Assembly (NCBI GenBank): GCA_037132135.1
Contig: JBAXPR010000167.1
Coordinates: 1 to 5,695, forward strand
Length of the DNA: 5,695 nt
Reading direction: 5' to 3'
Source: BOG-933 sp037132135
GTDB taxonomy: Bacteria > Pseudomonadota > Alphaproteobacteria > Azospirillales > Azospirillaceae
Under the pieces are notes generated by a model. The model made no database searches. It was given only the letters and a program-made list of their open reading frames with translations, and was not told the origin of the DNA. This document shows positions 1 through 5,079 of this stretch, in pieces (the first letter of the stretch is position 1; the number at the start of each line of letters is the position of its first letter). A program made the translations under genes and the position numbers.

Positions 1-1
1 C

Positions 2-463
2 ACCAAGTTCACCAAGCAGATCGCCTTCAACGTCATTCCCCACATCGACGTCTTCCTCGACGACGGCGCGACCAAGGAGGAATGGAAGCTGGTGGTCGAA
101 ACCAAGAAGATTCTCGACCCCAGGATCCGGGTGATCGCAACCGCGGTGCGGGTGCCGGTCTTTATCGGCCACGCCGAGGCGGTTCATCTTGAATTCGAGA
201 AGCCGATCACCGCCGACGAGGCCCGCGAGGCCCTGCGCCGGGCGCCCGGGATCACCGTGATCGATCACCGGGCCGACGAGGGCTATGTCACCCCGGTCGA
301 GGTCGCCGGCGACGACCCGGTGTTCGTCTCGCGCATCCGCGAGGACAGCACGGTCGAGAACGGCATCGCGCTCTGGGTCGTCGCCGACAACCTGCGCAAG
401 GGTGCCGCGCTCAACGCCGTGCAGATCGCCGAAGTGCTGGTGCGGAAATATCTCAAAAAGTAA
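2..463 (+). CDS. asd: Aspartate-semialdehyde dehydrogenase, C-terminal part (5' end outside window)
   Basis: This cytoplasmic enzyme makes L-aspartate-4-semialdehyde from aspartyl-4-phosphate using NADPH, the branch point to lysine/diaminopimelate, threonine and methionine. The open frame enters from the left edge at base 2 and gives 153 residues before TAA at 461-463, a bit under half of a typical chain of about 340. What is present is the C-terminal dimerisation/catalytic domain. It opens with the family stretch QIAFNVIPHID, then EEWKLVVETKKIL, then RVPVFIGH. In that last motif the Arg codon at 149-151 and the His codon at 170-172 are seven residues apart, the spacing of the substrate-binding Arg267 and catalytic His274 in the E. 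coli enzyme. The nucleotide-binding domain and catalytic Cys lie outside the window. The C-terminal NGIALWVVADNLRKGAALNA is also typical. A GTG at 92 is internal, not a start. yejA follows after 18 bases on the same strand, so co-transcription is likely. Confidence 0.95.
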   Translation, partial: TKFTKQIAFNVIPHIDVFLDDGATKEEWKLVVETKKILDPRIRVIATAVRVPVFIGHAEAVHLEFEKPITADEAREALRRAPGITVIDHRADEGYVTPVEVAGDDPVFVSRIREDSTVENGIALWVVADNLRKGAALNAVQIAEVLVRKYLKK

Positions 464-467
464 AGCT

Positions 468-472
468 GGGGA
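468..472 (+). promoter_or_regulatory. Ribosome binding site choosing the yejA start
   Basis: GGGGA lies 9 bases before the ATG at 482, but 15 bases before the second in-frame ATG at 488. The spacing favours 482 as the start. The site lies in the 18-base gap after the asd stop, too short for a separate terminator and promoter, which supports read-through from asd. Confidence 0.5.
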
Positions 473-481
473 TCCGACCGG

Positions 482-2287
482 ATGGATATGAGAACTGCCG
501 CCGTCGCTGCGGCTCTGCTGGTGTCGGTTCCGGCCGCGGCCGAGGGGGTTCATGGGCTGTCGCTCTATGGCCCGCCCAAATACCCCGCCGGATTCAAGCA
601 GTTCGAGTATGTCTCCCCTGATGCTCCCAGGGGCGGTGAGATCCGGCTCACCGCCCTTGGCGGCTTCGACAGCCTCAACCCGTTTATCCTGCGCGGCGAG
701 CCGGCGGCGGGGGCGGGCATGGTCTTCCAGTCGCTGACCGAAGGCAGTAATGACGAGCCCTTCAGCGAATACGGCGCGCTGGCCGAAACCATCGAACTGG
801 CGCCCGACCGCAGCTGGGTCGCCTTCACCCTGCGCAAGGAGGCCCGCTTCAGCGACAACGTGCCGGTGACCGCCGAGGACGTGATCTGGAGCTTCGAGAC
901 CCTGCGCGATCAGGGCCTGCCGCATTACCGGCTCTATTACGCCAACGTTTCGAAAGTGGAACGGATTGGCGAGCGCGGCGTCAAGTTTTCTTTCAGTGGT
1001 CCGGTCAACCGCGAGCTGCCGCTGATCATCGGCCAGCTTCAGGTGCTGCCCAAGCACTGGTTCAACGACAAACGGCCGTTCAACAGCACGACCCTGGAGG
1101 CGATTCCCGGCAGCGGCCCCTACCGGGTCGACAGTGTCCAGGCCGGACGGACCATCTCCTATCGCCGGCTCGACACCTGGTGGGCCCGGGATCTGCCGGT
1201 CAATCGCGGCCGCTTCAATTTCGACGTCATCCGCTTCGACTATTTCCGCGACGCCGATGTCGCCTTCGAAGCCTTCAAGGCCGGGGCCGCCGACATCCGG
1301 GTCGAAAACAGCTCCAAGAACTGGGCCACCGGCTATGACGTGCCGCCGGTCAAGGACGGCCGGATCGTGCGCGAGGAGATCAAGCACCAGGACCCCCAGG
1401 GGATGCAGGGCTTCGTCTTCAACACCCGCCGGCCGCTGTTCGCCGACCGCACGGTGCGCGAAGCCTTGGCGTGGCTGTTCGATTTCGAGTGGACCCAGGC
1501 CAACATCATGTATGGGCAATACACCCGGACCAAGAGCTATTTCGCCAACTCGGAGCTGGCGGCCAGCGGCCCGCCGACCGCCGCCGAGTTGAAAATCCTG
1601 GAGCCCTACCGGGGCCGCGAGCCGGCCGAACTCTTCACCCAGGCCTTCGAGCCGCCGAAGAGCGACGGCAGCGGCACCATCCGCGCCGGCCAGCGCATGG
1701 CCTTCGAGCTGTTTCACAAGGCCGGCTGGGACCTCAAGAACGGCAAGCTGGTCAACGCCAGAACCGGCCAGCCCTTCACCTTCGAGATCCTGCTTGACAA
1801 CCCGATCTTCGAGCGCGTCGTCCAGCCCTACATCCGCAACCTCGGCCGCGCCGGCATCACCGCCGGCATCCGGATGGTCGACTCGGCGCAATACCAGAAC
1901 CGGATGAATAGTTTCGATTTCGATATGGTTATCGGGAGCTACGGGGAGTCGTTGTCACCAGGCAACGAACAGCGGAATTACTGGACCTCAGCTGCGGCCG
2001 GTCAGGAGGGCAGCCACAATTTCGCCGGAGTCAAAGACCCGGTGGTCGATGCCCTGGTCGATCAGCTGATCGCCGCCCCCGACCGCGAAACCCTGATCAA
2101 CACCACCCGCGCCCTCGACCGGGTGCTGCTGTGGGGCTGGTATGTGATTCCCCAGTGGCATACCGATCATCACCGGGTCGCCTACTGGAACCGCTTCGGC
2201 CATCCGTCGACCCCGGCCAAATACGGCCTGCCCTACCAGGCGACGTGGTGGGTCGACAGCGCCAAAGACGCCGCCCTCCACCGGTAA
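482..2287 (+). CDS. yejA: Periplasmic oligopeptide/muropeptide-type ABC transporter substrate-binding protein, YejA family
   Basis: This is a family-5 extracellular solute-binding protein (SBP_bac_5) that would capture a peptide-like ligand in the periplasm and deliver it to the permeases encoded next. Its 601 residues match E. coli YejA closely in length (about 604). The N terminus is a Sec signal peptide: a short start with Arg4, a hydrophobic Ala/Val/Leu core (residues 5-16) and VPAAA before Glu21, giving probable signal peptidase I cleavage after Ala20. There is no lipobox Cys. Family landmarks are GMVFQSLTEG (79-88), RKEARFSDNVPVTAEDVIWSFE (about 118-139), IPGSGPYRV (208-216), QGMQGFVFNTRRPLFAD (306-322) and a C-terminal RNYWTSAAAGQEGSHNFAG (498-516). 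Start 482 is supported by GGGGA upstream. It is the first gene of a tight yejA-yejB-yejE set. E. coli YejABEF takes up microcin C, and an Agrobacterium YejBEF system has been reported to import peptidoglycan fragments. The ligand here cannot be read from sequence. Confidence 0.92.
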   Translation: MDMRTAAVAAALLVSVPAAAEGVHGLSLYGPPKYPAGFKQFEYVSPDAPRGGEIRLTALGGFDSLNPFILRGEPAAGAGMVFQSLTEGSNDEPFSEYGALAETIELAPDRSWVAFTLRKEARFSDNVPVTAEDVIWSFETLRDQGLPHYRLYYANVSKVERIGERGVKFSFSGPVNRELPLIIGQLQVLPKHWFNDKRPFNSTTLEAIPGSGPYRVDSVQAGRTISYRRLDTWWARDLPVNRGRFNFDVIRFDYFRDADVAFEAFKAGAADIRVENSSKNWATGYDVPPVKDGRIVREEIKHQDPQGMQGFVFNTRRPLFADRTVREALAWLFDFEWTQANIMYGQYTRTKSYFANSELAASGPPTAAELKILEPYRGREPAELFTQAFEPPKSDGSGTIRAGQRMAFELFHKAGWDLKNGKLVNARTGQPFTFEILLDNPIFERVVQPYIRNLGRAGITAGIRMVDSAQYQNRMNSFDFDMVIGSYGESLSPGNEQRNYWTSAAAGQEGSHNFAGVKDPVVDALVDQLIAAPDRETLINTTRALDRVLLWGWYVIPQWHTDHHRVAYWNRFGHPSTPAKYGLPYQATWWVDSAKDAALHR

Positions 2288-2293
2288 CGGCAC

Positions 2294-3403
2294 ATGGCCG
2301 CCTATATCCTGCGCCGCCTGCTGCTGATCATACCGACTCTGTTCGGGATCATGGTGGTCAACTTCGCGATCGTCCAGCTGGCGCCGGGCGGCCCGATCGA
2401 GCAGATCATCGCCCGCCTCCAGGGCACCGCGGTCGATGCCACCGCCCGCATCGGCGGCGGCACCGGCGATCTTCAGACCCAGGCGCCTCAGCCCGGCCAG
2501 ATCACCGCCGACAGCACGACCAGCCGCTATCGCGGCGCCCGCGGCCTCGACCCCGAATTCATCCGGCAGCTGGAAAAGGAGTTCGGCTTCGACAAGCCGC
2601 TGCCCGAGCGCTTCGTGTTGATGATGGGCCATTATCTGGTCTTCGATTTCGGCAAGAGCTATTTCCGCGACCAGCGGGTGGTGGATCTGGTGTTGCAGAA
2701 GCTGCCGGTCTCGGTTTCGCTCGGCCTTTGGACCACGCTGCTGATCTATCTGGTCTCGATTCCGCTCGGCATCCGCAAGGCGATCCAGGACGGCTCGCGC
2801 TTCGACGTCTGGACCAGCGCCGTGGTCATCGTCGGCTACGCCATTCCCGGCTTCCTCTTCGCCGTGCTGCTGATCGTGGTCTTCGCCGGCGGCAGCTATC
2901 TCTCGTGGTTTCCCCTGCGCGGGCTGGTCTCCGACGATTTCGCGCAGCTGCCCTGGTATCGCCAACTGCTCGATTATTTCTGGCACCTGACGCTGCCGGT
3001 GACCGCGCTGCTGGTCGGGGGCTTCGCCAGCCTGACCATGCTGACCAAAAATTCGTTCCTGGAAGAAATCAACAAGCAATACGTCACCACTGCCCGGGCC
3101 AAGGGCCTGACCGAACGCCGGGTGCTTTACGGCCACGTCTTTCGCAATGCCATGCTGATCGTGATCGCCGGCTTTCCCGCTGCCTTCGTCCATTTGCTCT
3201 TCACCTCCAACCTGCTGATCGAGGTTATCTTTTCTCTCGACGGGTTGGGTCTTCAGGGCTACGAGGCGGCGATCACCCGTGACTATCCTCTGATGTTCGG
3301 GACCCTTTATTTCTTCACCCTGCTCGGCCTGGTCATGAATCTGGTCGGTGACCTGATGTATGTCGCGGTCGACCCGCGGATCGATTTCGAGGGCCGGAGC
3401 TGA
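2294..3403 (+). CDS. yejB: Inner-membrane ABC transporter permease, YejB family
   Basis: This is one of two membrane subunits of a YejABEF-type peptide importer (binding-protein-dependent transport inner-membrane family, DppB/OppB-like). Its 369 residues are close to E. coli YejB (364). It begins with the characteristic N terminus AAYILRRLLLIIPTLFGIM and a first membrane helix at about 8-30, followed by a soluble stretch (31-135) that includes a YejB-type insert rich in Gly, Thr and Gln. Further hydrophobic helices are at about 138-160, 175-199, 232-250, 284-310 and 335-357. The cytoplasmic EAA loop that docks on the ATPase is at about 257-286 (EEINKQYVTTARAKGLTERR followed by HVFRNAM). The start follows the yejA stop by 6 bases. 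I see no strong Shine-Dalgarno sequence in front of it, which fits translational coupling to yejA. The stop codon overlaps the next start by one base. No truncation or frameshift is visible. Confidence 0.94.
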   Translation: MAAYILRRLLLIIPTLFGIMVVNFAIVQLAPGGPIEQIIARLQGTAVDATARIGGGTGDLQTQAPQPGQITADSTTSRYRGARGLDPEFIRQLEKEFGFDKPLPERFVLMMGHYLVFDFGKSYFRDQRVVDLVLQKLPVSVSLGLWTTLLIYLVSIPLGIRKAIQDGSRFDVWTSAVVIVGYAIPGFLFAVLLIVVFAGGSYLSWFPLRGLVSDDFAQLPWYRQLLDYFWHLTLPVTALLVGGFASLTMLTKNSFLEEINKQYVTTARAKGLTERRVLYGHVFRNAMLIVIAGFPAAFVHLLFTSNLLIEVIFSLDGLGLQGYEAAITRDYPLMFGTLYFFTLLGLVMNLVGDLMYVAVDPRIDFEGRS

Positions 3404-4446
3404 TGGCCGAAGACCGCTTCCTCTATTGGCGGATCACGCCGCTGACCCGGCGCCGCCTCGTCAACTTCCGGGCCAACCGCCGGGGCTGGTGGTCCTTGTG
3501 GCTGTTCCTCGGGCTGTTTGGCTTCAGCCTCTTTGCCGAGGTCATCGCCAACGACAAGCCACTGCTGATCCGCTTCGACGGCGGCTGGTATCTGCCGGTC
3601 CTGACCGGCTATCCCGAAACCACCTGGGGCGGCGAGTTCGCCACCGAGACCGACTACCGCGACCCCTTCGTGCGCACGCTGATCGAGGCCCGGGGCTGGA
3701 TGGTCTGGCCGCTGATCCCCTACTCCTACCAGACGATCAATTATGACCTGCCGGTGCCGGCCCCGGCCCCGCCTTCGGCCGCCAACTGGCTCGGCACCGA
3801 CGATCAGGGTCGCGATGTCGCGGCGCGGCTGATCTACAGCTTCCGCATCTCGGTGCTGTTCGGCCTGACCCTGACCCTGTTCTCCTCGGTGATCGGGGTT
3901 GCCGCCGGAGCGGTACAGGGCTTCTTCGGCGGGCTGGTCGACCTCTGGTTCCAGCGCTTCATCGAAATCTGGTCGGGGATGCCAACCCTTTACCTGCTGA
4001 TCATCCTCTCCAGCGTGGTGACGCCGAATTTCTGGTGGCTGCTCAGCCTGCTGCTGCTGTTCAGCTGGATGTCGCTGGTGCCGGTGGTGCGGGCCGAGTT
4101 TCTCCGCGCCCGCAATTTCGACTATGTCCGGGCCGCCCGGGCGCTCGGCGCCGGCGACCTCACGATCATGGTCAGGCACATGCTGCCCAACGCCATGGTC
4201 GCGACCCTGACCTTCCTGCCCTTCATTCTCAACGGTTCGATCACCACCCTGACCGCCCTCGACTTCCTCGGCTTCGGCCTGCCGCCGGGTTCGCCGTCGC
4301 TGGGCGAACTGCTGTCTCAGGGCAAGAACAACCTTCAGGCGCCCTGGCTGGGGCTGACCGCCTTCATCGTGCTGGCCACCATGCTCAGTCTGCTGATCTT
4401 CATCGGCGAGGCGGTACGCGACGCCTTCGACCCGCGCAAACGCTGA
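3403..4446 (+). CDS. yejE: Inner-membrane ABC transporter permease, YejE family
   Basis: This is the second membrane subunit of the importer (OppC/DppC-like). Its 347 residues compare with 341 in E. coli YejE. Helix 1 is at about 29-47, after an Arg-rich cytoplasmic N terminus containing TRRRLVNFRANRRGWW. A long polar segment follows (48-145), as usual for YejE, ending in the family motif NWLGTDDQGRDVAARLIYS (128-146). Further helices are at about 148-172, 191-207, 211-229, 263-284 and 316-336. The EAA loop for ATPase contact is at about 231-262 (AEFLRARNFDYVRAARALGA, then RHMLPN). The C terminus EAVRDAFDPRKR is the common ending of this family. The ATG lies in TGATG, overlapping the yejB stop by one base. 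GAGGG at 3389-3393 is 9 bases ahead and may help initiation. A yejF ATPase gene would be expected next, but the next gene is on the opposite strand, with only 12 bases between the two stop codons. Confidence 0.94.
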   Translation: MAEDRFLYWRITPLTRRRLVNFRANRRGWWSLWLFLGLFGFSLFAEVIANDKPLLIRFDGGWYLPVLTGYPETTWGGEFATETDYRDPFVRTLIEARGWMVWPLIPYSYQTINYDLPVPAPAPPSAANWLGTDDQGRDVAARLIYSFRISVLFGLTLTLFSSVIGVAAGAVQGFFGGLVDLWFQRFIEIWSGMPTLYLLIILSSVVTPNFWWLLSLLLLFSWMSLVPVVRAEFLRARNFDYVRAARALGAGDLTIMVRHMLPNAMVATLTFLPFILNGSITTLTALDFLGFGLPPGSPSLGELLSQGKNNLQAPWLGLTAFIVLATMLSLLIFIGEAVRDAFDPRKR

Positions 4447-4458
4447 CGTGAGCGTGAG

Positions 4459-4794
4459 CTATTTGCCGAGGGCGTCGAGGCCGGCGCGCAGGGCCGGACT
4501 GAGCGTCCGGGGCTCGGCCCCGTCCTCGGAGAGGCCGGGCGCGGGCGGCGGATCGCGGTCGGCGGCATCCTTGAAATAGGCGGTCAGCAGGCCGACGATC
4601 TTGTCCGCCAGCGGCTCGTCCCCGAGTCGCAGGGCCGCCCGCGCGGCCAGTTCGGCCCTGGTCACCCGCTCGCGGGTGCAGTACTCATCAAACGCGGCCC
4701 AGACGGCGTCATCCAGGCCGATTGCGTGGCACTGGCCATCAACCAGGACGGTACGCGGGGAAGCGGGAGAGGGATCGGCGGCGGCATCGGTCAT
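4459..4794 (-). CDS. Small protein of unknown function with a possible ribbon-helix-helix segment
   Basis: I do not recognise this 111-residue protein as a named gene. Residues 14-55 (RTVLVDGQCHAIGLDDAVWA, continuing to ARAALR) look like a ribbon-helix-helix layout: a short beta-prone strand, then two helices with hydrophobic positions at Val31, Trp32, Phe35, Tyr38, Leu49 and Ala53. The motif LDDAVWAAFDEYC resembles the LE..fW..L..ia pattern of alphaproteobacterial ribbon-helix-helix domain proteins (RHH_4 type). That resemblance comes from memory and is only moderate. A second amphipathic helix is likely at 62-78 (LADKIVGLLTAYFKDAA), then a Pro-rich linker (82-87) and a C-terminal helix at about 99-110. 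There is no signal peptide or membrane segment. The start is supported by AGGGG seven bases upstream and by a plausible promoter. Codon use matches its neighbours. If the domain call is right, it would be a small DNA-binding regulator. It could equally be an unrelated hypothetical protein. Confidence 0.75.
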   Translation of the reverse strand: MTDAAADPSPASPRTVLVDGQCHAIGLDDAVWAAFDEYCTRERVTRAELAARAALRLGDEPLADKIVGLLTAYFKDAADRDPPPAPGLSEDGAEPRTLSPALRAGLDALGK

Positions 4795-4800
4795 CCGGAA

Positions 4801-4814
4801 ACCCCTGTTGGGGC
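4801..4814 (-). promoter_or_regulatory. Ribosome binding site of the minus-strand gene, inside a small hairpin
   Basis: On the minus strand AGGGG (4802-4806) sits seven bases before the ATG at 4794 and decides that start. The same G run is the 3' arm of a possible stem: GCCCC, loop AACA, then GGGGU. This gives four G-C pairs and a closing G-U pair. The Shine-Dalgarno sequence could therefore be partly masked in the messenger. The pairing is visible in sequence; any regulatory effect is inference. Confidence 0.45.
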
Positions 4815-4858
4815 GTGATCAGCGGCGTGATTATGCACACGCCTGTATGGCGCGATCA
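4812..4858. repeat. Three copies of GGCGYGATYA across the minus-strand promoter (possible operator)
   Basis: The copies are GGCGTGATCA (4812-4821), GGCGTGATTA (4824-4833) and GGCGCGATCA (4849-4858), all in the same orientation. Start-to-start spacings are 12 and 25 bases. They differ only at pyrimidine-for-pyrimidine positions. They cover the likely transcription start, the -10 element and the -35 element of the minus-strand promoter, an arrangement expected of a repressor site. Two of the sites contain GATCA. Protein binding is inferred, not shown. Confidence 0.45.
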
Positions 4859-4859
4859 A
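4830..4859 (-). promoter_or_regulatory. Candidate sigma-70-type promoter for the minus-strand gene
   Basis: Read on the minus strand, TTGATC (4859-4854, four of six matches to TTGACA) is followed after 18 bases by CATAAT (4835-4830, five of six matches to TATAAT). The predicted transcription start is near 4823, leaving a leader of about 29 bases before the ATG at 4794. It falls in the most AT-rich part of the intergenic region. This is a consensus match only. Confidence 0.45.
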
Positions 4860-4870
4860 TATCCGATCCG

Positions 4871-4880
4871 CCCGGCCGGG
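4871..4880. repeat. 10-base perfect palindrome CCCGGCCGGG
   Basis: The sequence CCCGGCCGGG reads the same on both strands. Nine of its ten bases recur at 4922-4930 inside the nearby tandem repeat. It could be a protein site or simply a product of high GC content; nothing in the sequence decides between them. Confidence 0.3.
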
Positions 4881-4915
4881 GAACAACAACGCCACGACAG
4901 TGGTTTCGCGGCCGC

Positions 4916-4937
4916 CCGGCGCCCGGCCGGCGCCCGG
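4916..4937. repeat. Perfect tandem duplication of an 11-base GC-only unit
   Basis: CCGGCGCCCGG occurs at 4916-4926 and again immediately at 4927-4937 with no mismatch. The unit contains GGCGCC, itself a palindrome, so the pair could also form hairpins. It lies about 140 bases upstream of the mutase start. It may be a replication-slippage product. Confidence 0.6.
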
Positions 4938-5066
4938 TGAGCAGTGAAATGTCATTCTTGCGGGTCTGATCCCAGCCGCGGTCGGGACAAGCTACAGAGC
5001 GGTGATTCCTTGTTTTTTTCGCGACCGCGTCATGCTACCACGGCTGCGATGACGGCTCTTTTATTT

Positions 5067-5071
5067 GAGGA
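5067..5071 (+). promoter_or_regulatory. Ribosome binding site choosing the mutase start
   Basis: GAGGA is eight bases before ATG 5080. The in-frame ATG at 5071 overlaps this site and is too close to use it. A TGA in the same frame at 5050-5052 rules out any start further upstream than these. Confidence 0.7.
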
Positions 5072-5079
5072 TGGCGGCA

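Larger units (their letters stand above)
4795..5079. other. Divergent intergenic region between the minus-strand gene and methylmalonyl-CoA mutase
   Basis: This 285-base gap is the only substantial non-coding stretch in the window. Its left part (4812-4860) carries the promoter and three repeats of the minus-strand gene. The middle (4871-4937) is very GC-rich, with a 10-base palindrome and an 11-base tandem repeat. The right part (about 5009-5040) has a run of seven T (5012-5018) and then GCTACCAC (5033-5040). That octamer resembles a Caulobacter-type -10 box (GCTANAWC) in seven of eight positions, but the only TTG-containing -35 candidate (5009) is about 17 bases away, longer than that consensus allows. 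The mutase must have a promoter here, since the gene to its left runs the other way, but I cannot place it with confidence. I found no convincing RNA gene or riboswitch. Confidence 0.5.

Noticed and set aside
1988..3193. A 401-residue open frame on the minus strand opposite yejA and yejB
   Set aside because: It lies antisense to two clearly recognised genes. Its product is a low-complexity mix of Asp, Gln, Gly, Ala and Arg, as expected from the reverse strand of GC-rich coding sequence. I see no family motif.
2131..3282. A 383-residue plus-strand open frame overlapping yejA and yejB
   Set aside because: Its Arg/Pro-rich product is typical of an alternative frame of GC-rich DNA, and the yejB frame in the same place gives a full-length conserved permease.
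3307..4179. A 290-residue open frame on the minus strand opposite yejE
   Set aside because: It is a shadow of yejE with the same Asp/Gln/Arg/Pro-rich composition. It has no recognisable domain.
4440..4455. Possible terminator hairpin between the convergent genes (ACGCT, six-base loop, AGCGT)
   Set aside because: The stem has only five pairs and no T run follows on either strand, so it is too weak to call an intrinsic terminator.
4871..4970. Cobalamin riboswitch in the leader of the B12-dependent mutase
   Set aside because: GCCAC followed by CAGTGG and a GGGGAA stretch recall fragments of the B12 box, but the conserved core pieces and the expected order are not present. A covariance-model search would settle it.
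5012..5018. Run of seven T as the tail of an intrinsic terminator
   Set aside because: No GC-rich stem lies directly before it, and no plus-strand gene ends nearby, since the neighbour to the left is on the minus strand.
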